From an uncultured Bacilli bacterium (GTDB taxonomy: Bacteria > Bacillota_I > Bacilli_A > RF39 > UBA660): DNA of 16,975 nt. Numbering within the stretch: the stretch's first letter is position 1; each line of letters starts with the position of its first letter. The DNA is taken from positions 5,702 to 22,676 of the forward strand of contig CARZYU010000010.1 in the NCBI GenBank assembly GCA_949113215.1. The letters are read 5' to 3'. A program made the position numbers and the translations under genes. A model generated the notes under the pieces. That model saw only the letters and a list, made by a program, of their open reading frames with translations. It was not told the DNA's origin and made no database searches. Positions 1-5,896 of this stretch are shown piece by piece.

Positions 1-1
1 T

Positions 2-868
2 GCTCTTCTAGTTTTACTTTTCTCATTTGGTTCTTCCACTATTATCACTTCTATGCTTTCTCTTCTAAAACCCATTTATAAATTGGTTCAAAAGCATCAA
101 CAAATCTATGCACCTGAGAAATTAAAAAAAATTTCTTTTCAAAAACGATGGAAAACAAAAAGAGAGAAACAATTAGAAAAAGAACAAGTTTATTTAAATC
201 ATTTGGTTGGTCTTCAACAAAACAACTGGTCACAATACCATGATTTAGAGGCAAGAATTCAACAACTTAATCAGCAAGAAGTAAGTGAAGAGCAGAAGGA
301 AATTATAGAAATCACCTCTTTCAAAGAAAAAGAGGAATCCTTCCTCAAAAATGAAATCGATTTAATCAAAAAGCAAATTGATGATAAATTAAAACTGCTA
401 ATGGAATTACAACCCAAGGAAGAGAAATCTGCAAAAGTCAAATTATCCTTCGAACAGTTGATGATTTCGGTAGGAGACCATTATGAAATTGATCCTCGTT
501 ATCGAGATTATCTTCCTGTCATTGATTTTACTGGTATCAGTCTCGATAACGTCAATATTTCCGGTCTTGATCTTAGTAAAACAAATGCAAGTTTTGATCC
601 TCAAGAAGTTTATAAGAAGAATCTAAATGGCGGAAAATATCAAGGTGATTTTTCTTGGGTAACTGATCACTTCCAAGACGTTCATCTAAATGATGCAACA
701 ATCATTGCAGAAGAAGGTTCGATTACTAATATTTATTTAGCCAGTTTAGCAGAGTACAATGAAAATAGTACTTTTGTAGGATGTCACGTATTTGATGAAA
801 ACGGAATGGAGATGTCCCAAGGAAGAATCAAAGGTATTCAAAAGACAAAAAAGACTACTCACAGGTAG
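2..868 (+). CDS. Membrane-anchored coiled-coil protein, unknown function (5' partial)
   Basis: I do not recognise this gene. The first internal ATG is at 53, but it has no ribosome binding site and the frame is open to the left edge. The codons before it encode a hydrophobic stretch (ALLVLLFSF then STIITS), which reads as a transmembrane helix, so the true start is probably outside the window. After the helix comes a long Lys/Glu/Gln-rich segment with heptad character (roughly residues 30-125 counted from the ATG at 53), probably coiled coil. A C-terminal domain of about 120 residues follows. It contains short phrases such as DFTGISLDNVNISGLDLS that resemble pentapeptide-repeat (A(D/N)LxX) coils, but too few to call that fold. 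It is convergent with the sigma gene and its stop codon lies inside a hairpin shared by both. Possibly a surface or envelope protein; the role is unknown. Confidence 0.7.
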   Translation, partial: ALLVLLFSFGSSTIITSMLSLLKPIYKLVQKHQQIYAPEKLKKISFQKRWKTKREKQLEKEQVYLNHLVGLQQNNWSQYHDLEARIQQLNQQEVSEEQKEIIEITSFKEKEESFLKNEIDLIKKQIDDKLKLLMELQPKEEKSAKVKLSFEQLMISVGDHYEIDPRYRDYLPVIDFTGISLDNVNISGLDLSKTNASFDPQEVYKKNLNGGKYQGDFSWVTDHFQDVHLNDATIIAEEGSITNIYLASLAEYNENSTFVGCHVFDENGMEMSQGRIKGIQKTKKTTHR

Positions 869-874
869 TCTTTT
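849..874. terminator. Bidirectional intrinsic terminator between convergent genes
   Basis: A perfect 10-bp stem, AAAAGACTAC (849-858) and GTAGTCTTTT (865-874), closes a 6-nt loop. A-rich and T-rich flanks give a U-run in either direction. It contains the stop codon of the leftmost gene (866-868) and ends next to the stop of the sigma gene (873), so it serves both convergent transcripts. Confidence 0.8.
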
Positions 875-1547
875 ATGCTGCTAAATTATTTTTTAATTTT
901 TGCAATACCTTTGCTTCTTTTCGCGATACTTGTACTTGAGATATTCCTAATAGATCCGAAGTTTCTTGTTGCGTTTTTCCTTCAAAGTATCGAGTCATAA
1001 TTAAATCTCTTTCTTCCTCTGGAAGTTGTTCCAACTGAAGTTTTAAATCAATCATTTCTGGTGAATAAGCCATTTCCTCTTGAGACACGGAGTCGTATAA
1101 ATTGATCTCTTTTCCATCTTCACAAATAGGATAATCCAGACTCTGAACATATTCCGTTGCTCGTTTTGCCTCCAAGATTACGTCCTCTTCAATTCCTAAA
1201 TAAAGGGCTACTTCAGTATCGGTAGCAGGACGTCCCAATGTTTGCGTCATACTATCCTTTGTTTTTTGAATGGTTCTATCCATCGCTAATATTTCTTTAC
1301 TTACTTTAAGTGGTCTATTCTTTCTTAAATATTCCGATACTTCTCCTAAAATATATTTATAAGCATACGTGCTAAATTTAGCAGTACTATCTTCTTGATA
1401 ATTTCGTTTAGCTTTTAAAAGACCCATCATTCCTACTTGATAAAGATCTTCCCTATCGACAATATGATTTGAAAAACGATTGATAATGGAATAAACCAAT
1501 TTCTCATTTTCTAACAAAGCATCTACTTCTTCTATATTTGTATACAT
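873..1547 (-). CDS. sigF: RNA polymerase sigma factor, SigF/SigG-SigB family
   Basis: A sigma-70 family factor of 224 residues, slightly shorter than B. subtilis SigF because region 1.2 is trimmed at the N-terminus. Region 2 spans about residues 14-85 (DLYQVGMMGLLKA, then FSTYAYKYILGEVSEYLR, then KVSKE), the typical SigF/SigG/SigB form of FSTYA-IGEI-LR. Region 3 is about 88-150 (TLGRPATDTEVALYLGI). Region 4 is about 168-220 with the helix-turn-helix TQQETSDLLGISQVQVSR; the GISQVQVSR string is characteristic of SigF/SigG. It would direct RNA polymerase to forespore-type or stress-type promoters. The start is supported by TAGGAG 8 nt upstream of ATG. It overlaps the STAS gene by 16 nt, implying translational coupling. 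SigF is favoured over SigG because of the SpoIIAA-like neighbour and nearby dacF. No SpoIIAB gene is present here, so the usual control is missing locally. Confidence 0.8.
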   Translation of the reverse strand: MYTNIEEVDALLENEKLVYSIINRFSNHIVDREDLYQVGMMGLLKAKRNYQEDSTAKFSTYAYKYILGEVSEYLRKNRPLKVSKEILAMDRTIQKTKDSMTQTLGRPATDTEVALYLGIEEDVILEAKRATEYVQSLDYPICEDGKEINLYDSVSQEEMAYSPEMIDLKLQLEQLPEEERDLIMTRYFEGKTQQETSDLLGISQVQVSRKEAKVLQKLKNNLAA

Positions 1548-1864
1548 TGAAACGCTCCTATCTCATTTGAAATAATTTCTTTGTTTTGAAGCAATCGATC
1601 ATGTTTCATTGATAAAGCTACTTTGGGATTTAAACAAAAGAGGACTCTTCCTTGATAGGAAAGTACTTTCTGATAATTTTCCTCAATCATGTTCATGGCA
1701 AATTCATCTATCCTTTGGACATGTTCGAAATTGAAAACGAAATAACGAATTCCATTTTCAAAAAGAAAGGAATCAATTCTTTGTTTGAACTCTAATACAT
1801 TGGCACGATTTAAATATCCTGGAAATCTTATGAAAAGAATTCCTTTTCGAAACTCAAAGTTCAT
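1532..1864 (-). CDS. STAS-domain anti-sigma factor antagonist-like protein (SpoIIAA-like, non-canonical)
   Basis: A 110-residue single STAS domain matching the length and position of SpoIIAA, the anti-anti-sigma factor at the head of the spoIIA operon. The core strands and the position of the phosphorylation helix are recognisable (GILFIRFPGYLNRANVLEFK at 8-27, VFNFEHVQRID at 43-53). In SpoIIAA the motif DSSGLG carries the serine phosphorylated by SpoIIAB. Here the equivalent stretch is D53-E54-F55-A56-M57-N58, with no Ser or Thr in it, so phosphorylation control as in B. subtilis cannot operate at this site. A good GAGGG ribosome binding site precedes ATG at 1864. The gene runs directly into the sigma gene with no kinase gene between. 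It may act as a constitutive antagonist (E54 could mimic a charge), or bind a different partner; both ideas are inference. STAS fold confidence is fairly high, exact role low. Confidence 0.68.
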   Translation of the reverse strand: MNFEFRKGILFIRFPGYLNRANVLEFKQRIDSFLFENGIRYFVFNFEHVQRIDEFAMNMIEENYQKVLSYQGRVLFCLNPKVALSMKHDRLLQNKEIISNEIGAFQCIQI

Positions 1865-1909
1865 TTCTTTTCCCTCTTTCTTTTTTGTTGAGATCTCTTT
1901 TTTTGAATT

Positions 1910-1938
1910 TTATTCACATTCGACAAAACTTCTCTTCT
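1910..1938 (-). promoter_or_regulatory. Candidate SigH-type promoter for the spoIIA-like operon
   Basis: On the minus strand AGAAGAGAA (1938-1930) resembles the SigH -35 consensus RNAGGAWWW. After 11 nt, TGTGAATAA (1918-1910) resembles the -10 RNNGAATWW apart from the first R. A start just downstream would leave a leader of about 40 nt before ATG 1864. Two consensus positions are wrong in the -35 and one in the -10, so this is a candidate only. No good SigA promoter with a 16-18 nt spacer was seen in this intergenic region. Confidence 0.35.
1919..1925 (-). promoter_or_regulatory. Putative Spo0A box (TGTCGAA)
   Basis: A perfect match to the Spo0A-binding heptamer TGTCGAA on the minus strand, 55 nt upstream of the STAS gene and inside the spacer of the candidate SigH promoter. 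The spoIIA operon of B. subtilis is activated by Spo0A-P from boxes upstream of its promoter. A heptamer is expected by chance a couple of times per window and others occur inside coding sequence here, so its location is the main support. Confidence 0.4.
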
Positions 1939-1985
1939 TTTTTTATTTTCTTTTTCTTAAGTGAACTTATTATAAAAGTTTGATT

Positions 1986-1992
1986 TGTCGAA
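1986..1992 (+). promoter_or_regulatory. Putative second Spo0A box (TGTCGAA)
   Basis: A second perfect TGTCGAA, in the opposite orientation to the box at 1919-1925. Together they form a 9-bp inverted repeat (TTCGACAAA at 1919-1927, TTTGTCGAA at 1984-1992) about 56 nt apart in the intergenic region between dinD and the STAS gene. For the minus-strand operon this would be the distal, upstream site. Confidence 0.4.
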
Positions 1993-2053
1993 CTATGTAG
2001 AAAAAGCTTTTTATATATAACAATAAAAATATTAATCTAAATTAAAAAACTAA

Positions 2054-2067
2054 AGTTTATTTAAACT
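2054..2067 (-). terminator. Weak intrinsic terminator downstream of dinD
   Basis: AGTTTATTTAAACT is a near-perfect A+T palindrome (5-6 bp stem) that includes part of the dinD stop codon. On the minus strand it is followed within a few bases by a run of T. The stem has little GC, so termination may be leaky and dinD transcripts could read into the spoIIA-like genes. Confidence 0.35.
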
Positions 2068-2902
2068 ATCTTCTTTCTTTTATGATTTTTTCTTTTTCTA
2101 ATTCTTTTAAAGACTTTTCGGGTGTTGGCAAATCTTCAGGCATGACACCTCCAAGTCTTTTAATTGTATTTCTAACTTCCCTACCTACTTCATAATGAGT
2201 CCCTTTTGCATTATCCTCACCTTGGATATGATCTCTTTTTAATTTTTGCTCAGTTTGTGAAATTCGAAATAGATTAGCAATTAATTCATCACTACCCATA
2301 TTGTCTAAAATATCTTCTCTGTATCTTAATCCTTTTCTTTTGGCAATATCGTCAGCAGTTTCACCATTGTATAGTCCTTTATAACCAGCATTATGAAACT
2401 TATCAAAGTTTTTAACACCTGCTTTTTTCGCTGTTTGATTCAAGGAATAATTGCCTCTTTTCGTCAAACTTCTTTGATAAAATCTTTTTTCATCTTCTGT
2501 TAATCTACTATATTCTTTTTCCGTTAACTCTTGTCGTCTTGTTTGTACTGCAAAATACGTTTGGCCTAAAGCAACCGTTTCTTTTCCAGGATCTGAGTTT
2601 TGTACAATAAGATAACAAGCATATCTAGATAATTTATAATCTATAACTTCTCTTTTTGCACCTTTAGCTAATTTTATCATTTTACCCACTTGGGTAAAAT
2701 GATCGTCAATGATATATTTACTTTGTTCACAAGCTAACTTGGCATTTTCTATAACATTTATAAACTTTTGCCACTTTTTATAATCTAAAACAATTTGCAG
2801 TTCTCTAGCTAACCAATACTCATTACCATGTTCATCAATGTGTTTAATGGTTTCAAAAGTACGTTCATTATATTCTTTTATTTGATTCATTTCCTTTTTC
2901 AT
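2066..2902 (-). CDS. dinD: DNA-damage-inducible protein D homologue (BRO-N type)
   Basis: Recognised as a DinD homologue along its whole length: 278 residues, against about 274 in E. coli. Diagnostic strings include ACEQSKYIIDDHF (58-70), LSRYACYLIVQNSDPGKE (91-108), GQTYFAVQTRRQEL (113-126), then GYKGLYNGETADDIAKRKGL, MGSDELIANLFRISQTEQKL and a closing LPTPEKSLKELE. The N-terminal part is a BRO-N/antirepressor-like DNA-binding domain. E. coli DinD is SOS-induced and inhibits RecA filaments; many homologues are phage or island genes. AAGGAAA precedes ATG 2902; an internal ATG at 2890 is an alternative. It lies between dacF and the spoIIA-like pair on the same strand, a place where B. subtilis has no gene, so recent acquisition is likely. 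No Gram-positive LexA box (CGAACN4GTTCG) was seen upstream, so SOS control is not supported here. Confidence 0.85.
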   Translation of the reverse strand: MKKEMNQIKEYNERTFETIKHIDEHGNEYWLARELQIVLDYKKWQKFINVIENAKLACEQSKYIIDDHFTQVGKMIKLAKGAKREVIDYKLSRYACYLIVQNSDPGKETVALGQTYFAVQTRRQELTEKEYSRLTEDEKRFYQRSLTKRGNYSLNQTAKKAGVKNFDKFHNAGYKGLYNGETADDIAKRKGLRYREDILDNMGSDELIANLFRISQTEQKLKRDHIQGEDNAKGTHYEVGREVRNTIKRLGGVMPEDLPTPEKSLKELEKEKIIKERR

Positions 2903-2952
2903 AATGATTTTCCTTCCCGTTTTATGAACTTAATTTCATTCGAATTTTTCTC

Positions 2953-2981
2953 ATACTATCACGATTGTTTCCTAGTGTCAT
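2953..2981 (-). promoter_or_regulatory. Putative SigA-type promoter for dinD
   Basis: On the minus strand ATGACA (2981-2976, five of six to TTGACA) is followed after 17 nt by TAGTAT (2958-2953, four of six to TATAAT). It would give a leader of roughly 45 nt before dinD. The -35 hexamer lies within the left copy of the 11-bp direct repeat, so the repeat may have supplied the promoter. Confidence 0.42.
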
Positions 2982-3121
2982 CTTACTGTTTTCTAAAATA
3001 GAAACGTCTTACATAAGGAAAAAAATAAATTGTTTCACAAAAAAAGAATGAAAAGCTTTCCCATCTCATCCTCTTTTGTTCTTTTTCATCTATTTTAGAT
3101 TGTGATATTCCCTAGTGTCAT
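2971..3121. repeat. Direct-repeat-bounded 151-bp structure with internal inverted repeats at the dacF 3' end
   Basis: CCTAGTGTCAT occurs perfectly at 2971-2981 and 3111-3121. Inside it, TCTAAAATAGA (2992-3002) and its complement TCTATTTTAGA (3089-3099) lie 10 and 11 nt from the direct repeats, so the arrangement is nearly symmetric. The right direct repeat encodes the M-T-L-G of the DacF C-terminus, and the right inverted repeat contains the DacF stop. The left copy, read on the same strand, again encodes MTLGN followed by a short open tail (NRDSMRKIRMKLSS) ending at 2922. This fits either an insertion that duplicated 11 bp of target and replaced the end of dacF, or a local duplication. The element carries no gene. 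Confidence 0.5.
3039..3064 (-). terminator. Probable intrinsic terminator of dacF
   Basis: On the minus strand ATGGGAAAGCTTTTCAT (3064-3048) folds into a 7-bp stem with two G-U pairs and a 3-nt loop, followed by TCTTTTTTT. It lies about 30 nt after the dacF stop and would separate dacF transcription from dinD and the spoIIA-like genes. Confidence 0.45.
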
Positions 3122-4255
3122 ATCTTTTAAAGATCGGTAGAACAATTCTAAAAAGTTACTCTTTTCTACTGTCTCTTTCACGGTAAGATCTACTTCTCCC
3201 ACTTTTTGATTTCCATCATAGATCTGTAACTTTCCTACCACATCTCCCTGTTTGACAGGAAGAGCTATTTCATTCATTTTTATTTTAGTAGTATAACTTT
3301 TATCTTCCTCATTCTTTTTGCTTACTCTTAATGCATCCATGATCGGAACGACTTCTACCGTCTCTTTGTTTCCTTTCTCTACTTTGATCCTTCCAACCAC
3401 TTCATTTTGTTTTTTTAAAGTATTTACCTTATAGTTGTTGTATCCATAATCCAATAGTTCCATGGTTTCGCTGTTTCGAACTTTACTGACTTCTTCTCCT
3501 AAAACGATGGCAATTAAACGCATTCCATTTCGTTTGGCCGTTGCCGCAATACAGTACTTTGCATTGTCAGTATGACCTGTTTTTAATCCATCTGCACCAT
3601 CGTAAAAGCGTACCAGTTTATTGGTGTTGACGAGCCAAAACTTATTAGGAGTATTGGTCCTCAAATAATCTTCATAGACCGAAGAATAATCAAAAATTTG
3701 TTGATGCTTTAATAATTCTTGAGCGATCTTCACAAGATCATAAGCCGTAGAATAGTGTCCGTCTTCATCAAGTCCTGTACAATTTTTAAAGACCGTATTT
3801 TTGAGTCCCAACGATTTGACTTTATCGTTCATCATGTTAACAAAGTTCGCTTCACTTCCTGCAATGTGCTCTGCCATTGCTACGGTAGCATCATTCGCAC
3901 TCGCCATGGAAATTCCCTTCATCATCTCTTTTACGGTCATGACTTCCCCTGGCGAAAGATAGATTTGACTTCCACCCATTCCCGAAGCATTGGCACTTGC
4001 AGTGACTTCATCCTCCCACTTTAACTTTCCCGATTCAATCTGTTCTAAAATTAAAATTTGAGCGACCATTTTGGTAAGAGAGGCCATAGCTCTTTTCTCT
4101 TGACTTCCTTTTTCATAGAGAATTTTTCCTGTCGTTGCCTCAATTAAAATAGCATTCCTAGCACCTGGAACAGGATCTACAACCTGCTCTTCTGCTCTTA
4201 CCGAAAGTGGAATCATCATCAAAAGAGCAAGACATAATATACCTAGTTTTCGCAA
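3095..4255 (-). CDS. dacF: D-alanyl-D-alanine carboxypeptidase, S11 family (DacF-like)
   Basis: A low-molecular-weight penicillin-binding protein that removes the terminal D-Ala from peptidoglycan pentapeptide outside the membrane. A signal peptide (hydrophobic 4-18, cut near SVRA-EE) leads into the S11 catalytic domain with SLTK (S59-K62), SAN (S119-N121) and KTG (K225-G227). A C-terminal beta domain is followed by an amphipathic membrane-anchor helix (NFLELFYRSLKDM). The length of 386 is normal for the family. The start is TTG at 4255, chosen because AGGAG lies 10 nt upstream; an ATG at 4263 is in another frame. In B. subtilis dacF is the first gene of the dacF-spoIIAA-AB-sigF cluster, and it is still next to the SpoIIAA-like/SigF pair here apart from dinD, which is why DacF is preferred over DacA/DacB. 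The last five residues lie in a duplicated sequence (see the repeat entry). Confidence 0.85.
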   Translation of the reverse strand: MRKLGILCLALLMMIPLSVRAEEQVVDPVPGARNAILIEATTGKILYEKGSQEKRAMASLTKMVAQILILEQIESGKLKWEDEVTASANASGMGGSQIYLSPGEVMTVKEMMKGISMASANDATVAMAEHIAGSEANFVNMMNDKVKSLGLKNTVFKNCTGLDEDGHYSTAYDLVKIAQELLKHQQIFDYSSVYEDYLRTNTPNKFWLVNTNKLVRFYDGADGLKTGHTDNAKYCIAATAKRNGMRLIAIVLGEEVSKVRNSETMELLDYGYNNYKVNTLKKQNEVVGRIKVEKGNKETVEVVPIMDALRVSKKNEEDKSYTTKIKMNEIALPVKQGDVVGKLQIYDGNQKVGEVDLTVKETVEKSNFLELFYRSLKDMTLGNITI

Positions 4256-4277
4256 GTTTCATCACTCCTAGTTTCAC

Positions 4278-4306
4278 ATTATGTCGACAACTTCTGTTCT
4301 AGACCA
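4278..4306 (-). promoter_or_regulatory. Putative dacF promoter overlapping a TGTCGACA palindrome
   Basis: On the minus strand TGGTCT (4306-4301, three of six) is followed after 17 nt by CATAAT (4283-4278, five of six to TATAAT), ending about 22 nt before the TTG start. The 8-bp palindrome TGTCGACA (4282-4289) overlaps the -10 edge. It differs by one base from a Spo0A box on each strand, so a regulatory role is possible but not demonstrated. Confidence 0.35.
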
Positions 4307-4330
4307 AAAAAAGAGTAGAAACTCTACTCT
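4305..4330 (-). terminator. Intrinsic terminator downstream of the 4324-5013 gene
   Basis: AGAGTAG (4312-4318) and CTACTCT (4324-4330) form a perfect 7-bp stem with a 5-nt loop. On the minus strand this is followed by a run of seven T. The stop codon of the upstream gene (4324-4326) lies within the stem. Confidence 0.75.
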
Positions 4331-5013
4331 CTAATCAACCCATTGTACGTATCGATATCCTCTTGAGTACTAAATTCAATCAAACCACTGTTTAACGTCC
4401 AAGTTCCTTTTCTTTCACTTAGGAAAGTAAGAACTTTTTCACTTCGTTCGATCAAATGAAGTACTTCCTCTTTGGTTTTTTCTAAGTCTTTTGCTACCCT
4501 TTGAAACTCTTCATTTTCCATATCTTCTCTCATCAGTTTGTGATAAAGTTTTTCAGCTCGTTCACTGATCGTTTTTTTCTCCAAAGCTTCTTCTATTCTT
4601 TTATCATCTGTAAGTGTGATAAGAGAATTGAAATCTGCTATTAAATTTTGTTTTGTCTCGTTCAAGTATACTTTGCTCGCTTGAAATTCCGGTCCATCCT
4701 GTTGATAGTTTTCATAAGTTAATAGATTTACTAGTTTTTCATCGTCTAAGCTCTCTACAATTTTTCGGCATAAGCTACCATACTCATTCAAATAGGATTT
4801 AATGGTCTCTTCGACAACTCCATAGTCTCCTGTAGTAACCAAATCCATTGGAATCACTTCTTTGGTAATATCAAGTTTTGCAATACGATCGATCTCCTTG
4901 CGAAGTTTCTGTTCTTCAAAATAATTTCGGAAAAAAATTCCCCAAACAATAGTTGCTGTTACCAATACTCCTAAAGCTCCTAGAACAATCCATAACGTGG
5001 ATTTCTTTTTCAT
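4324..5013 (-). CDS. Membrane-anchored protein of unknown function
   Basis: I do not recognise a family. The 229-residue product has a positively charged N-terminus (MKKK) and one hydrophobic helix at about 8-28, then an acidic/basic helical extracellular region. The stretch near 150-195 (EKLYHKLMREDMENEEF, then KTKEEVLHLIERSEKVLTFL) looks like a coiled coil. A short C-terminal beta-like tail contains TWTLNSGLIEFST. There is no lipobox cysteine, so it is probably a single-pass anchor with an outward-facing domain. AAGGTG lies 7 nt before ATG 5013. It sits between two D,D-carboxypeptidase genes and shares a divergent promoter region with the VanY-like gene, so a cell-envelope role is plausible; that is inference from position alone. 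Several predicted helices with no conserved catalytic-looking motif argue against an enzyme. Confidence 0.75.
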   Translation of the reverse strand: MKKKSTLWIVLGALGVLVTATIVWGIFFRNYFEEQKLRKEIDRIAKLDITKEVIPMDLVTTGDYGVVEETIKSYLNEYGSLCRKIVESLDDEKLVNLLTYENYQQDGPEFQASKVYLNETKQNLIADFNSLITLTDDKRIEEALEKKTISERAEKLYHKLMREDMENEEFQRVAKDLEKTKEEVLHLIERSEKVLTFLSERKGTWTLNSGLIEFSTQEDIDTYNGLIRE

Positions 5014-5033
5014 TCTTTCACCTTCTTGTGATT

Positions 5034-5043
5034 ATTATATAAT
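5034..5043. promoter_or_regulatory. Palindromic divergent -10 core (ATTATATAAT)
   Basis: The 10-bp palindrome ATTATATAAT reads TATAAT on both strands (5038-5043 forward, 5039-5034 reverse). At 17-nt spacing the hexamers are CTTTCA forward (5015-5020) and TTTCCT reverse (5062-5057), each three of six to TTGACA. The two divergent genes (start codons at 5013 and 5094) therefore probably use overlapping, mutually exclusive promoters. Confidence 0.45.
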
Positions 5044-5093
5044 ATTTCTTCTTTCGAGGAAAGATGTCACATAAACTTTCTTGAGGTGTCTTT

Positions 5094-5882
5094 ATGAAAT
5101 ATATTTTCTTTTTGCTTACTATTTTGTTTCTTCTTTCTGGATGTTTTAAAAAGGACGCAACCAATTCTTGGAATGAACTAGCTTACTTTAAAGAAAAAAA
5201 TGAAAAACGATATGAATCGTATCAAGAAACTCATCCTAACTTAGAAAAAGACTTGGTGGTAGCAAGAGTCAATCTTGGACTCGATTCTCCTTTTTATACG
5301 AATACCAAACAGGCAGATCATCTCGATAGTGTAACCGTTCTAGTTAATAAATATCGTTATCTTCCTAAAAATTATACACCGAAGCATTTAGAAGTGATTC
5401 GAAAAGAATTCAATGTTGATCAAAAGGTTTTGATGAAAGAGGCCAAAGAAGCCTTCGAAGAACTCTGTGAAGAAGCCTTGAAAGGGGACCTCCATATTCG
5501 TGCCATTTCTACTTATCGTTCTTTTTCTTACCAAGAAAATCTCTATCAAAAATACGTAGATCAAGATGGAGTTATCATGGCAGATACTTATTCCGCTCGT
5601 CCAGGATACTCGGAACATCAAACAGGACTTACGGTGGACGTCGATAATGTTAAAACGAGTTATACAAATTTTGAAAGCACCAAAGAATTTGAGTGGATGC
5701 AACAACATTCCTTTGAGTTTGGCTTTATTTTAAGATATCCCAAAGGAAAAGAAGAGATTACTGGTTATGATTACGAATCTTGGCACTATCGTTATGTTGG
5801 AAAAGAAACTGCGAAAGATGTAACAAAAAGAAATCTTACTTACGATGAATACTACATGATGTTTTTCGATCAAAAAAAATAG
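5094..5882 (+). CDS. VanY-type D-alanyl-D-alanine carboxypeptidase lipoprotein (peptidase M15B)
   Basis: A zinc D,D-carboxypeptidase that trims the terminal D-Ala of peptidoglycan stem peptides outside the membrane. The N-terminus is a lipoprotein signal with the lipobox LSGC, lipidated at C17. The M15B domain occupies about 110-255: AISTYRSFSYQENLY (137-151, including the substrate-binding Arg of the YRS motif), SARPGYSEHQTGLTVDVD with zinc ligands H175 and D182, FGFILRYPKGKEE, and YDYESWHYRYVG with the catalytic Glu E228 and third ligand H231. All key residues are present, so it should be active. The length of 262 is usual. GAGGTG precedes ATG 5094. It is not linked to vanHAX-type genes, so it is a chromosomal wall-trimming enzyme and not a resistance cassette. 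It is transcribed alone and ends in a strong hairpin. Confidence 0.88.
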   Translation: MKYIFFLLTILFLLSGCFKKDATNSWNELAYFKEKNEKRYESYQETHPNLEKDLVVARVNLGLDSPFYTNTKQADHLDSVTVLVNKYRYLPKNYTPKHLEVIRKEFNVDQKVLMKEAKEAFEELCEEALKGDLHIRAISTYRSFSYQENLYQKYVDQDGVIMADTYSARPGYSEHQTGLTVDVDNVKTSYTNFESTKEFEWMQQHSFEFGFILRYPKGKEEITGYDYESWHYRYVGKETAKDVTKRNLTYDEYYMMFFDQKK

Positions 5883-5896
5883 CTTTATGCTATTTT
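5876..5896. terminator. Bidirectional terminator between vanY-like gene and small membrane peptide
   Basis: AAAATAGC (5876-5883), a 5-nt loop and GCTATTTT (5889-5896) form an 8-bp stem. A-runs before it and T-rich sequence after it supply U-tracts in both directions. It overlaps the stop codons of both convergent genes. Confidence 0.75.

Noticed and set aside
2001..2012. AAAAAGCTTTTT palindrome between dinD and the STAS gene
   Set aside because: It is a loop-free palindrome with little GC and cannot form a stable hairpin terminator.
2930..2960. Possible LexA operator upstream of dinD (CGAAT...GTTC arrangement on the minus strand)
   Set aside because: The Gram-positive LexA box is CGAAC-N4-GTTCG; here the spacing is much longer and the half-sites are imperfect, so SOS control is not supported.
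3719..4024. Long plus-strand frame opposite dacF
   Set aside because: It is an antisense shadow of a clearly functional gene, with no ribosome binding site or recognisable protein.
4809..4815. TTCGACA (Spo0A-box complement) inside the 4324-5013 gene, with similar heptamers inside gatB and gatA
   Set aside because: These lie inside coding sequence and fit the expected chance rate of a 7-mer, so they are not called regulatory.
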